From Pseudomonas cyclaminis (GTDB lineage: Bacteria; Pseudomonadota; Gammaproteobacteria; Pseudomonadales; Pseudomonadaceae), in assembly GCF_015163715.1 (NCBI RefSeq), contig NZ_JADDUM010000025.1:33281-97280 (forward strand): 64,000 nucleotides of DNA, read 5' to 3'. The notes beneath the pieces were generated by a model that made no database searches, was not told the origin of the DNA, and saw nothing but the letters and a program-made list of their open reading frames with translations. The first letter of the stretch is position 1; each line of letters begins with the position of its first letter. Of the stretch, positions 27,117-35,896 are shown piece by piece. The position numbers were made by a program, and so were the translations under genes.

Positions 27117-28106
27117 TTATTTGTTCGCCAGGGCAAAGGGCGGATGCAGGACCGTGGCCGTTTGCGCCGGACGCGCCCGCTTGGCCACGCTCAGCACCGC
27201 CTCGACCACCCGCGCCGTGGCGGTGATCGGCAGCATATGGCCGCGCCCTTCCACCAGTTGCAACTTGAGGCCTGGCACTTTGTCGGCAAGGGCCTGACCG
27301 TGCTGACGGAAGTCCAGCACCTTGTCCCGCGCCCCGTAGATCAGGCCGATGGGCAGGGTCAGTTGCGGGTAGCGCTTGACCATGTCCGGCAGGAAGTCGT
27401 TGACCAGCGCAATCTCGCTGGAGGCGGCATAGAAGTTGTCCGGACGCATGCCCAGCAGCCCGCCGCCCTGGGTGGCGAAATCTTCGGGGGCGGTGTCCGG
27501 CGCAAACACACCCTTGACCACCGAACGCCGGGTCAACAGGCCCATGGGCACGGTGAGTGTGTGGGCGACCCAGCGTCGCAGCCAGGCCGGTCGCACCGCC
27601 AGCGACCAGAACACCAGCGGCAAGGTGGGTTGGGGATGGGTCAGCGGCGCCACCAGCACCAGGCCCGAGACTGCAGCGGGATGATCCAGGGCCAGGGCCA
27701 GGGAGATCGCCCCGCCCAGGGAATGCCCCAACACCAAAGGTTTATCCAGGCCCAGCACATTGATAAACGCCGCGATTTGCCGCGCCTGGGCCGGCAGGTC
27801 GGCTGCCGTGCCTTTACGCCGGGTGGAATAACCCGAGCCCGGACGGTCCAGGGTGATTACCCGAAAATGCTCACGCAATTGGCCGGACAAGGCATAGGTC
27901 AGGTTGCGACTGCTGCCCATCAAGCCGTGAATCATCACCAGCGGTGGGCCCTTGCCCTCTTCTACATAATGAAAGCGCTCGCCATCGACCTCCACGAAGC
28001 GCCCGTTGATGGGAACAGCGGCTTCGATACGCCGTGTCATCCAGGCGCTGAAACCCCATAACACCGCACTTGCGCCCGCCGCAGCGGCAACCCACTCCAC
28101 AGCCAT
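27117..28106 (-). CDS. Alpha/beta-fold hydrolase (probable carboxylesterase/lactonase)
   Basis: 329 aa. N-terminal hydrophobic anchor (AVEWVAAAAGASAVLWGFSAW), then oxyanion-hole HGLMGSSRNL, nucleophile elbow GHSLGGA, acid near YGARDKV and catalytic His in GRGHMLPIT. The start at 28106 has GAGGA eight bases upstream; the longer frame to 28178 does not. The gene is divergent from a Baeyer-Villiger monooxygenase and SDR, so hydrolysis of the BVMO ester product is an attractive role, as in the secondary-alcohol degradation cluster described for P. fluorescens DSM 50106. Substrate not proven. Confidence 0.85.
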   Translation of the reverse strand: MAVEWVAAAAGASAVLWGFSAWMTRRIEAAVPINGRFVEVDGERFHYVEEGKGPPLVMIHGLMGSSRNLTYALSGQLREHFRVITLDRPGSGYSTRRKGTAADLPAQARQIAAFINVLGLDKPLVLGHSLGGAISLALALDHPAAVSGLVLVAPLTHPQPTLPLVFWSLAVRPAWLRRWVAHTLTVPMGLLTRRSVVKGVFAPDTAPEDFATQGGGLLGMRPDNFYAASSEIALVNDFLPDMVKRYPQLTLPIGLIYGARDKVLDFRQHGQALADKVPGLKLQLVEGRGHMLPITATARVVEAVLSVAKRARPAQTATVLHPPFALANK

Positions 28107-28274
28107 AGCTCGGTCCTCTGCTTCCCTGCTGCTGGCGACCCGACCGGAATTGGTCAAGGCCTCAGCCACCGTCCACACCCTGGACCTGGACCTCGTGCAT
28201 ACCGTGCTCGTCCGTCGGACAAGTGGCGCATACCAAACATGGTCCTAGCGTAGGCGATATTTTCAGGTAGATTA

Positions 28275-28294
28275 TTTAAAATCTTTTTTAAAAT
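28275..28294 (+). promoter_or_regulatory. AT-rich near-palindrome in the BVMO/hydrolase divergent promoter
   Basis: TTTAAAATCTTTTTTAAAAT lies in the 276-bp gap between the divergent hydrolase (28106) and BVMO (28383) genes. It resembles the alkB/fadE box at 14 of 18 defined positions, but with the symmetric C and G lost. This may be a degenerate copy or just AT-rich promoter DNA. Confidence 0.25.
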
Positions 28295-28382
28295 AATTAA
28301 TTCAATTTTCCTTTGCAATGGTGTTTTATCTAAAAGACAAAACAAAAACAGGAGCACATCCGATGCCCACCAAGGACAGCCT

Positions 28383-29921
28383 ATGAATGCCCACAGTGAA
28401 TCCATCGACATCGCCATCATCGGCTCAGGCTTTGCCGGCCTGTGCATGGCCATCAAGCTCAAGGAGGCCGGTTTCAGCGACTTCTTTATCGCCGAGCAGG
28501 CCGACACCCTCGGCGGCACCTGGCGGGACAACCACTACCCGGGCTGCGCCTGTGATGTGCAGTCCCATGTGTATTCGTTTTCCTTTGCGCCCAACCCGGA
28601 CTGGACGCGGCAGTTCGCGCCGCAGGCGGAAATCCGCGCCTACCTGGAGCAATGCGCCAGGCGCTTCGAATTGGCGCCTTACCTGCGTTTCAACAACGGC
28701 CTTGAGCGCGCAGTGTTCGATGAACAACAGCAACGCTGGCAATTGAGCTTCAGCGATGGCCGGCATGTGAGCGCACGGGTGCTGGTATCGGGCATGGGCG
28801 GCCTGTCACGCCCGGCGTTGCCGCAGATTCCAGGCCTGGACAGCTTCAAGGGCAAAAGCTTTCACTCCCAGCAGTGGGACCACGACTATTCCTTGAAGGG
28901 CAAGCGCGTGGCGGTGATCGGCACTGGCGCCAGTGCCATCCAGTTCGTGCCGCAGATCGCCCCGCAGGTGGCCCACCTGGACCTGTTCCAACGCACGCCG
29001 CCGTGGATCATGCCCAAGCCTGACCGGACGATTTCAGTCTTCGAACGCTGGCTGTTCAAGCACCTGCCTTTTACCCAGCGCCTGGTACGCAGCGCCTTTT
29101 ACTGGGCGCTGGAAGGTCGCGTGGTGGGCTTCGCCCTGCACCCACGGCTGATGAAAATGGTGCAGAAAATCGCCCTGCGCCATCTGCACAAACAAGTCGC
29201 CCGCCCTTCCCTGCGCAAGACCCTGACGCCGGACTACACCATCGGCTGCAAGCGCGTGCTGATCTCCAACGATTATTACCCGGCGCTGTCGCGCAGCAAT
29301 GTCGAGGTGGTCACCGACCGCGTGCTGCGCGTCGAAGCCGACGGCGTGATCACCGCCGACGGCATCAAGCACCCGGCCGATTGCCTGATCTTCGGCACCG
29401 GCTTCCAGGCCACCGATCCCCTGCCACGGGATTGCATCATCGGGCGCGACGGGCTGGACCTGATGGACACCTGGCGCGACGGCGCCCACGCCTACAAGGG
29501 CACCACGGTGCCGGGCTATCCCAACCTGTTTTTGATCGTGGGGCCCAATACCGGCCTGGGGCACAACTCGATGATCCTGATGATCGAGGCGCAGGTGACC
29601 TACATCCTCGACGCCCTCAAGCAGATGCAGCGCCAGCGCATCGCCACGGTGGACGTCAAGCCGGCGGTGGAACAGGCCTACAACCGCCAACTGCAAGACC
29701 AGCTCAAGCGCACCATCTGGAACACCGGCGGTTGCCAGAGCTGGTACCTCGACCCGCGTACCGGCAAGAACACCACCCTGTGGCCCGGCTCGACATGGCG
29801 CTTCAAGCAGGTCACGCGACAGTTTGCGCTCAAGGACTATGTAGTCGAACGGCTACCGCTCCATACACCCGCCCATCCCGCAACCGCACCCCATTCCACC
29901 GCAGAAGGCAGCCTGTCATGA
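28383..29921 (+). CDS. Baeyer-Villiger / class B flavin monooxygenase
   Basis: 512 aa, FAD- and NADPH-dependent. FAD-binding GSGFAG (14-19) and TLGGTWRDNHYPGCACD are followed by the BVMO fingerprint FKGKSFHSQQWD (FxGxxxHxxxW-type) near residues 154-165 and the NADPH loop VIGTGASA. It would convert ketones to esters. Its length and arrangement match the BVMO of P. fluorescens DSM 50106 that acts on open-chain aliphatic ketones, as I remember it. The SDR gene starts within its stop codon (ATGA), and a hydrolase is encoded divergently, completing an alcohol-ketone-ester-hydrolysis set. Confidence 0.92.
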   Translation: MNAHSESIDIAIIGSGFAGLCMAIKLKEAGFSDFFIAEQADTLGGTWRDNHYPGCACDVQSHVYSFSFAPNPDWTRQFAPQAEIRAYLEQCARRFELAPYLRFNNGLERAVFDEQQQRWQLSFSDGRHVSARVLVSGMGGLSRPALPQIPGLDSFKGKSFHSQQWDHDYSLKGKRVAVIGTGASAIQFVPQIAPQVAHLDLFQRTPPWIMPKPDRTISVFERWLFKHLPFTQRLVRSAFYWALEGRVVGFALHPRLMKMVQKIALRHLHKQVARPSLRKTLTPDYTIGCKRVLISNDYYPALSRSNVEVVTDRVLRVEADGVITADGIKHPADCLIFGTGFQATDPLPRDCIIGRDGLDLMDTWRDGAHAYKGTTVPGYPNLFLIVGPNTGLGHNSMILMIEAQVTYILDALKQMQRQRIATVDVKPAVEQAYNRQLQDQLKRTIWNTGGCQSWYLDPRTGKNTTLWPGSTWRFKQVTRQFALKDYVVERLPLHTPAHPATAPHSTAEGSLS

Positions 29922-30808
29922 AGTCATTCAACGGTCGCGTGGCGGCCATCACCGGCGCGGCATCCGGCATGGGCCGTTCATTGGCCCTGGCTCTGGCGCG
30001 AGAAGGTTGCCACCTGGCGCTGGCGGACAAAAACGCCTCGGGCCTGGAGCAAACCCTGACGCTGATCAAAACCTCCACCCTGTCGCCGGTCACGATCACT
30101 ACCCAGGTGCTGGACGTGTCCGATCGCCAGGCCATGGAACAATGGGCGGCTCGCTGCGTGGCGGAGCACGGCCGGGTCAACCTGGTATTCAACAATGCCG
30201 GGGTGGCGCTCTCCAGCACCGTGGAAGGTGTGGACTATGCCGACCTGGAGTGGATCGTCGGCATCAACTTCTGGGGCGTGGTCCACGGCACCAAGGCGTT
30301 CCTGCCTTACCTGAAAGCCAGCGGCGATGGTCATGTGATCAACACCTCCAGCGTGTTCGGCCTGTTCGCCCAACCGGGCATGAGCGGCTACAACGCCACC
30401 AAGTTCGCCGTGCGCGGTTTCACCGAAGCCCTGCGCCAGGAGCTGGACCTGCAACGCTGCGGCGTGTCCGCCACCTGCGTGCACCCCGGCGGCATTCGCA
30501 CCGACATCTGCCGCAGCAGCCGCATCGACGCGAACATGACCGGCTTCCTGATCCACAGCGAGCAGCAAGCCCGCGCCGACTTCGAAAAACTCTTCATCAC
30601 CGATGCCGACCAGGCCGCCAAAGTGATCCTGCAAGGCGTGCGCAAAAACAAACGCCGCGTGCTGATTGGCCGCGACGCGTATTTCCTCGACCTGCTCGCC
30701 CGTTGCCTGCCCGCGGCCTATCAAGCGTTGGTGGTGTTCGCCAGCAAGCGCATGGCGCCCAAGCAACCCAGGCCGGTATTTGAAACCAACGACGAACCCC
30801 GTCTCTGA
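29918..30808 (+). CDS. Short-chain dehydrogenase/reductase (probable secondary-alcohol dehydrogenase)
   Basis: 296 aa. Classical SDR with ITGAASGMGRSLALALA, FNNAGVAL, catalytic Ser in NTSSVFG, YNATK and PGGIRTD. The start at 29918 overlaps the BVMO stop; the same frame extends far upstream but is a shadow of the BVMO. The C-terminal 80 residues carry a long extension (KLFITDADQAAKVILQGVRKNKRRVLIG) typical of the acetoin-dehydrogenase-like SDRs paired with BVMOs. Likely role: oxidation of secondary alcohols to the ketones used by the BVMO. Confidence 0.88.
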   Translation: MKSFNGRVAAITGAASGMGRSLALALAREGCHLALADKNASGLEQTLTLIKTSTLSPVTITTQVLDVSDRQAMEQWAARCVAEHGRVNLVFNNAGVALSSTVEGVDYADLEWIVGINFWGVVHGTKAFLPYLKASGDGHVINTSSVFGLFAQPGMSGYNATKFAVRGFTEALRQELDLQRCGVSATCVHPGGIRTDICRSSRIDANMTGFLIHSEQQARADFEKLFITDADQAAKVILQGVRKNKRRVLIGRDAYFLDLLARCLPAAYQALVVFASKRMAPKQPRPVFETNDEPRL

Positions 30809-30823
30809 ACAGGAGCACGCACT

Positions 30824-31657
30824 ATGCTGCCTATCCGCCGCGACGTCCGTTTTGCCCTGCCCGCCGAGCGCATCACCAACTGGCACGAACAGGGCCCGTT
30901 CATCACGCATTTTTTCAATGCCCTGTCGCTGCTGTTTCCCCAGGGCGAGCTGTTTTTCATGGACAGCGTGCGCCACTACCGCCAGCGCGTGGAGGACCCG
31001 GCGCTGAAAAAAGAGATCCAGGGTTTTATCGGCCAGGAGGCCATGCACAGCCGCGAACACGTGGCCTACAACGACCTGATGCAAGCGGCAGGGCTGCCGG
31101 CGCACACCCTGGACCGTCGCCTCAAGTTCATCCTCGACTTGCAGAAAAAACACTTTCCGCCGGCGTTCAATCTGGCGATCACCATTGCCCTTGAGCACTA
31201 CACCGCGATGCTTGCGGAAATCCTGCTCAGCGACCCGTCACGCTTCGGCGATTCACTCAAGGGTTACCAACAGATGTGGTACTGGCACGCCCTGGAAGAA
31301 ACCGAACACAAGGCCGTGGCGTTCGATGTGTGGAACACCGTGATCAAGCCAGGGCCCAAGCGCTATCTGCTGCGCACCGGCGCCATGCTGACCACCTCGG
31401 TATTCTTCTGGCTGGTGGTGCTGGATTTCCACGTGCGCCTGTTGATTGCCGACCGCAAGGCCGGTGGGCACCTCAAAGGCTTCTGGCGCATGCTGAAATT
31501 TCTGTATGGCCCCAAGGGAGTCTTCCCACGCATGCTGCGGCCGTGGTTGCACTACTTCAAACCCGGCTTTCACCCTTGGGACCACGATAACCGCGCGCGC
31601 CTGGCGGGTATCGACGATTTGATCGAGGACATCGAACAGACCCAGCGGGGTTACTAG
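30824..31657 (+). CDS. Ferritin-like metal-dependent hydrolase family protein (PF10118)
   Basis: 277 aa, all-helical. Conserved metal-ligand motifs EAMHSREH, LEHYTAMLAE and WHALEETEHKAVAFDVW (E...ExxH pairs) indicate a di-metal centre like that of ferritin-type oxidases, although the family is named predicted metal-dependent hydrolase. A hydrophobic stretch (TGAMLTTSVFFWLVVLDF) suggests membrane association. It is 15 bp after the SDR, behind AGGAG, so it belongs to the BVMO operon. The reaction is unknown. Its last codon overlaps the end of the convergent EIIC-EAL gene. Confidence 0.8.
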   Translation: MLPIRRDVRFALPAERITNWHEQGPFITHFFNALSLLFPQGELFFMDSVRHYRQRVEDPALKKEIQGFIGQEAMHSREHVAYNDLMQAAGLPAHTLDRRLKFILDLQKKHFPPAFNLAITIALEHYTAMLAEILLSDPSRFGDSLKGYQQMWYWHALEETEHKAVAFDVWNTVIKPGPKRYLLRTGAMLTTSVFFWLVVLDFHVRLLIADRKAGGHLKGFWRMLKFLYGPKGVFPRMLRPWLHYFKPGFHPWDHDNRARLAGIDDLIEDIEQTQRGY

Positions 31658-33729
31658 ACCTGCGCCAAGGTTTCACGCTCGCGCACAAAGCCTTCCAACT
31701 GATCGCCTGGCAGTGCCTTGCTGAAATACCAGCCTTGGATAATCAACTCAGGGCCGGTGTTCAGAAAGGCCAACTGCTCGGCGGTCTCCACCCCCTCCAC
31801 CACTACGCCCAGGTTCAGCGCTTCACAGAAACGCAGCATGCCGGTCAGTACCTGGGCGCCTTTGGGATCGTGCTGGGCCACCACAAAGCTGCGGTCGATC
31901 TTGATGAAGTCCACCGGAAACTGGTGCAGGTAACTCAAGGCTGAAAACCCAGTGCCAAAGTCGTCGATATAGACCTTGGCGCCGATGGCTTGCAATTTCT
32001 GGATGTTCTGGCGCGTGGCCGGGATATCGCTGATCAGCGCGTCTTCGGTGATCTCCACCGATACCTGCCCGTGGGCCTGGGCGAGGATTCCCACCAGGCG
32101 CTCGCCGTAGGCGGCGTCGGTCAGGGTGGCGCTCGAAATATTGATGGTCATCGGCAGGGCGAAGCCGAGTTTTTGCCACTTCTGGTACTGACGAACCGCC
32201 TGGGACGCCACCCATACGTCCACATCCGGCATCAACCGCGCCTGAGCCAGCCACTGCAGGAATTCCCAGGGCGAATGCACCGTGCCTTGGGCATCGCGGG
32301 CGCGCATCAACGCTTCGCAGCCGGTACACAGGCCGGTGCGGGTCGAGACCTGTGGCTGGAATTCGAGGTAGAACTCGTAGTCGCTGATCTGCTGGATATG
32401 GCTCAGTTCATTGGCCTGGCGTGCGAAGGTCTTGTGAGACACCAGCACCGGGTCCAGTTCACGTAACCGGCCTTTTTCTTCAAGGCCACGGAAGGTCATG
32501 TCCAGGGATTTGAGGTAAACCGTGCCCCCTTCAGCGGCCTGGCGATGGATTGCGCGTACGTACGGCGCGTACACCAGGGTGCCCAGGGCCAATAGCGCCA
32601 CTTGCAGCACGACTGCCGCCAGATCGCCGTGGGTACTCAGGTAGGCGTTGAGCAATATCGGAGAAGTGAAAGGCACGCTGGCTACCGCCGGGGATACCCA
32701 CCCCCACCCCACTACGGTCAGCGCTACCATTGCGTTCAGCGCGGGAACCACCAGAAACGGAATGAACAAACGTGGATTGAGGATGATCGGCAGGCCAAAC
32801 AACAGGACTTCACTGACGTTGAACAGTGAGAGCGGCAGACTCGCCACAGCCAGCAGGCGCATGGACTGGCTCTTGGAAAACAACAGGATGGCCACCAGCA
32901 AACACAACGCGCCGCCCGAGCCGCCGATAAACGCGAAACTGCCCAACAGGCCGCTGTTGAGCACATATTTAATCGGTTCACCGGCGGCCAGCGCGGCGCC
33001 GTTGAGCACCACGGCCTGGTCCAGGACGTCGAACAGCGGCTGCATGGCGTACACGCCGTGAATCCCGAAAAACCACAACAGCGAGTTCATCAGGGTGACA
33101 AACAAACCGCTGCCGTAGGGCGACGCCAGGGCTTCAATCACCTGTGGCCCCTGCAACTGCGCCACATAAGGGATCTGCAGCAACAGGGACAGCAGCGCCA
33201 CCAGCGCCAGAGCGGTGATCGCTCCCGGCACGACCATATTGATCGTACCCCGCAGGTTGTGCCCTACCAGGTCTTCATTGATCAGGCGGGTCCAGCGATA
33301 GCGGTACAGCCAGGCCATGGCCGGCACATTCAGCAGCGGCGAGGCAATGGCGATAAACAGAACGAACGTGGCAGAAGCGCGGGGGTATTCACGCAGGATA
33401 AAAGTCGCAATCACCACTTGGGCCAGGCACAGGAATGCCACCGGTAGCTGGGGCAGGCGGTATTGGATCGCCAGCATGTAACCGATGGAAGCAGCTACCA
33501 ACAGCGGAATCACTGAACTGATCTGATTGTGCAGCCCTGCGAGGAAGGCCACGACCTGCGGATCGAAGCCCAGCACCCGCGCACATTCGGACAGGATCAG
33601 AAAACCCGCCGACACCAGCAGGCACGGCAGGATCCACAGCAGCCCTTCGCGGATTGCGCGCAACGACTCGGTGCTGGCCAAAGCGGCCAGGCGCTGGGTA
33701 AAGAAAAGTTTGAACAGCGTTTGCGCCAT
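31654..33729 (-). CDS. PTS EIIC-like membrane domain fused to an EAL (c-di-GMP phosphodiesterase) domain
   Basis: 691 aa. Residues 1-415 are a cellobiose/lactose-type PTS EIIC domain with many membrane helices (LLWILPCLLVSAGFLI, FVTLMNSLLWFFGIHGVYAMQPL, FIGGSGGALCLL, SLPLSLFNVSEVLLFGLPIILNP). Residues about 440-690 are an EAL domain with all catalytic signatures intact: CEALMRA (ExLxR), NISSATL, VEITED, DDFGTGFSALSYL, KIDRSF and EGVET. It should hydrolyse c-di-GMP. No EIIA/EIIB is nearby, so the EIIC part probably senses rather than imports a ligand. The ATG at 33729 follows AGGGACGGGTC; the longer frame to 33810 lacks an SD. Confidence 0.88.
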   Translation of the reverse strand: MAQTLFKLFFTQRLAALASTESLRAIREGLLWILPCLLVSAGFLILSECARVLGFDPQVVAFLAGLHNQISSVIPLLVAASIGYMLAIQYRLPQLPVAFLCLAQVVIATFILREYPRASATFVLFIAIASPLLNVPAMAWLYRYRWTRLINEDLVGHNLRGTINMVVPGAITALALVALLSLLLQIPYVAQLQGPQVIEALASPYGSGLFVTLMNSLLWFFGIHGVYAMQPLFDVLDQAVVLNGAALAAGEPIKYVLNSGLLGSFAFIGGSGGALCLLVAILLFSKSQSMRLLAVASLPLSLFNVSEVLLFGLPIILNPRLFIPFLVVPALNAMVALTVVGWGWVSPAVASVPFTSPILLNAYLSTHGDLAAVVLQVALLALGTLVYAPYVRAIHRQAAEGGTVYLKSLDMTFRGLEEKGRLRELDPVLVSHKTFARQANELSHIQQISDYEFYLEFQPQVSTRTGLCTGCEALMRARDAQGTVHSPWEFLQWLAQARLMPDVDVWVASQAVRQYQKWQKLGFALPMTINISSATLTDAAYGERLVGILAQAHGQVSVEITEDALISDIPATRQNIQKLQAIGAKVYIDDFGTGFSALSYLHQFPVDFIKIDRSFVVAQHDPKGAQVLTGMLRFCEALNLGVVVEGVETAEQLAFLNTGPELIIQGWYFSKALPGDQLEGFVRERETLAQV

Positions 33730-33996
33730 GACCCGTCCCTCAGCCCATCGCCGTCTGCCCCTGGAAGGCAGGGCCCGAAATACCGGGGCTAACGCTACAC
33801 GTCCTGGCACCGGGAGCGAAAGCCTTTTGCCATGTCTCGGGGTGAAATTTCAGCACTGTTTTCAATTGTTGGATTTTCTGGCCTGGACCACGCCCGGAAT
33901 CTGCTTCAATACCCGTTATCTCTGTGCTCAATCCGCACAAAGCTCGCCCCAGGCCAGAAAAACGAAGCCTGATCCCACCTGATTTGGAGCACGCCC

Positions 33997-34326
33997 TTGT
34001 CAACACCTGGCGATAATCACCAGCTCGCGCTGGACCGTTTCTTGAACGAACACCCCGATGTGGCCGCAGAACTGAACACGTTGAACCCGCTGGCAGCCCA
34101 GGCCAAAGGCGAAACCCAAGCCCAGTACCGCGCCGAGCGGCTGCATGAAGCCTTCGAAGCGGAAGCGGAACGCCAGGGTTTGTTTGCCTGGGAGTTGACG
34201 CTCAAACTCACCGCAGACTCCCCCGAGGCCTTTGAGGCGCAGCGCCTGGAAGTGCACAAGGAAGTGGCGCAGATGGCCGGCCTGACCTGGGTCGAATACT
34301 GCAAGCTGCATGACTTGCCCGGTTGA
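33997..34326 (+). CDS. DUF6388 family protein
   Basis: 109 aa, soluble, helical and acidic, with the family core LNPLAAQAKGETQAQYRAERLHEAFEAEAERQGLFAWELTL. Function unknown; the family is common in Pseudomonas. The start is a TTG with GGAG seven bases before it and no in-frame ATG nearby. It stands alone, divergent from the EIIC-EAL gene and convergent with the T6SS kinase gene, eight bases away. Confidence 0.75.
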   Translation: MSTPGDNHQLALDRFLNEHPDVAAELNTLNPLAAQAKGETQAQYRAERLHEAFEAEAERQGLFAWELTLKLTADSPEAFEAQRLEVHKEVAQMAGLTWVEYCKLHDLPG

Positions 34327-34334
34327 TACGCCCA

Positions 34335-35177
34335 CTAAAGAAACCAGGAGCGCCGACGCCCATTGATGGCTTCACACAGTTCGTCGACCGAAATGGTTCG
34401 GTGTTCAGGGTCCGCGGTCAGCGCAGAACGCAACGCCGGCCAGCAACGCCTGGGCAAGTGTCGGGGCCTGGGCAAAAGCTTTTTCAACTGCCCCCCATCG
34501 GGACGGCTTCCCTGGGCCAACTCATAGATCACGCAGGCAGCGCCATACAGGTCGGCCCTGGTGGAGAGATTCCCACCCGCCACCAATTCCGGCGCCGCAT
34601 AGGCGGGTGTCCAGGCGTTCAAACGGCTGCGGCTCAAGGCCGGCAAACCCGCAGCCTGCTGCACCTGCGCATGACCCAAACCAAAATCGAACAAACGCAC
34701 GCCCTGCTCGCCCGCCATGATATTGGCGGGCTTCACATCGCCATGCAGCACGCCCTGCTGGTGGGTATACGCCAGTGCTTCCAATAGCTGCACGGCGATC
34801 GGTTGCAACTCCGGCCACGGCAATCCATCCGGACACGCCTGGAGCCGTCGATCCAAAGTCATACCGTGCAGCAATTCCATGGTGAAGAACGCCACCTGAC
34901 GCAGGCTGTCGACCTCGAAAGTAAAGGTCCTGACCACGTGATCGTGGCGCAGGCACCGAGTCAGGGCGAACTCGCTGTACAGCAGGACATGGCCATCGGG
35001 AGATTCGGCAAGCGTATCGCTCAACAGCTTCAATGCCACCCACGCGCTGGGTTCGCCAAACGCCTCGTGCAGCAGGTCGCGGGCACGGTAGACAACCCCC
35101 ATACCGCCGGTGCCCAATACCCGTTCAAGGTGATAACGCCCGGCAAGCAGGTTCGGCGGGCCGAAGGTCGCACTCAT
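34335..35177 (-). CDS. stk1: T6SS serine/threonine protein kinase (Stk1/PpkA-like)
   Basis: 280 aa Hanks-type kinase with no transmembrane or periplasmic part. ATP loop GTGGMGVVYRA, VALKLL (Lys), catalytic loop HGDVKPANIM (HGD in place of HRD), DFGLG (DFG) and AYAAPE (APE) are all present. In P. aeruginosa HSI-II the equivalent gene is last in the operon and, with the PP2C phosphatase, tunes T6SS activity, classically through the FHA protein also encoded here. Its ATG overlaps the stop of the phosphatase gene (ATGA). Confidence 0.9.
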   Translation of the reverse strand: MSATFGPPNLLAGRYHLERVLGTGGMGVVYRARDLLHEAFGEPSAWVALKLLSDTLAESPDGHVLLYSEFALTRCLRHDHVVRTFTFEVDSLRQVAFFTMELLHGMTLDRRLQACPDGLPWPELQPIAVQLLEALAYTHQQGVLHGDVKPANIMAGEQGVRLFDFGLGHAQVQQAAGLPALSRSRLNAWTPAYAAPELVAGGNLSTRADLYGAACVIYELAQGSRPDGGQLKKLLPRPRHLPRRCWPALRSALTADPEHRTISVDELCEAINGRRRSWFL

Positions 35178-35896
35178 GGCTGGACCACCACGGCGGTCAG
35201 GTCATCCCGCGCCGCGCCGCGCAACACTTGGGCAAACAACCGATCCACCGCCTGTCGGGGCGTCCCCAGACTCAGGGCGCTGCCCAGTTCGCCATGACTG
35301 AGCCCCTGATACAAACCATCGCTGCACAACAAAAATACGTCCCCCGGCTGGGTGCTGAGTTCCAGCACTTCCAGGCTCAAGGGCCGCCGGCCGCCAATGG
35401 CACGGGTCAAGGCCCGTGCGTCCGGATGAGCCTGAGCCTGTTCCAGGCTCAGTTGCTGCGTGTCCATCAACTGCTGCAACCGGGAATGGTCCCGCGACAA
35501 CTGGTACAAGCGTCGACCACGCCAAAGGTAGCAACGGCTATCCCCCACCCAAATACAGGCGGCGCGATTCCCGTCGAGCAACAGCGCAACCACGGTACTG
35601 CCCATGATGCCCTCGGCGGTGTGTTGCAACGCCGCTCCCATCTGAGTGTCGAGCCATCGCAGGCAACGCCGCACCGCCTCGACACGTTCGTCAAGACAGC
35701 CCTGGCCGGGCAATGACGCCAGGCAGTTGATGACCCACTGGCTCGCCCTATCCCCGGCCCGATGACCACCCATGCCGTCGGCTACCGCCCAGCAGCCGTG
35801 CTGGGGGCAGTCGAGGAACGCATCCTCATTGCGCGAGCGCGCCTTACCCCGCAGCGTTCGTCCGGCGCTGTCCCTCTGGACACGCAGCTGCCTCAC
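35174..35896 (-). CDS. stp1: T6SS PP2C-type protein phosphatase (Stp1/PppA-like)
   Basis: 240 aa. PP2C metal-binding motifs are visible: RSRNEDAF, AVADGMGGHRAGDRAS, GSTVVALLL, WVGDSRCYLWR, LTRAIGG, LLCSDGLYQGL and ARDDLTAVVV. It should counteract the adjacent kinase. The start is a GTG that overlaps the tssM stop (GTGA), with GGAG six bases before it; the frame extends to 35926, but that part lies inside tssM and has no SD. Confidence 0.92.
   Translation of the reverse strand: MRQLRVQRDSAGRTLRGKARSRNEDAFLDCPQHGCWAVADGMGGHRAGDRASQWVINCLASLPGQGCLDERVEAVRRCLRWLDTQMGAALQHTAEGIMGSTVVALLLDGNRAACIWVGDSRCYLWRGRRLYQLSRDHSRLQQLMDTQQLSLEQAQAHPDARALTRAIGGRRPLSLEVLELSTQPGDVFLLCSDGLYQGLSHGELGSALSLGTPRQAVDRLFAQVLRGAARDDLTAVVVQP

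Noticed and set aside
29381..29917. Long N-terminal extension of the SDR frame
   Set aside because: It lies inside the BVMO gene in another frame; the SDR fold begins exactly at the ATG overlapping the BVMO stop.
34000..34335. Minus-strand 111-codon frame opposite the DUF6388 gene
   Set aside because: Shadow frame; the plus strand encodes a recognisable DUF6388 protein with a TTG start and SD.
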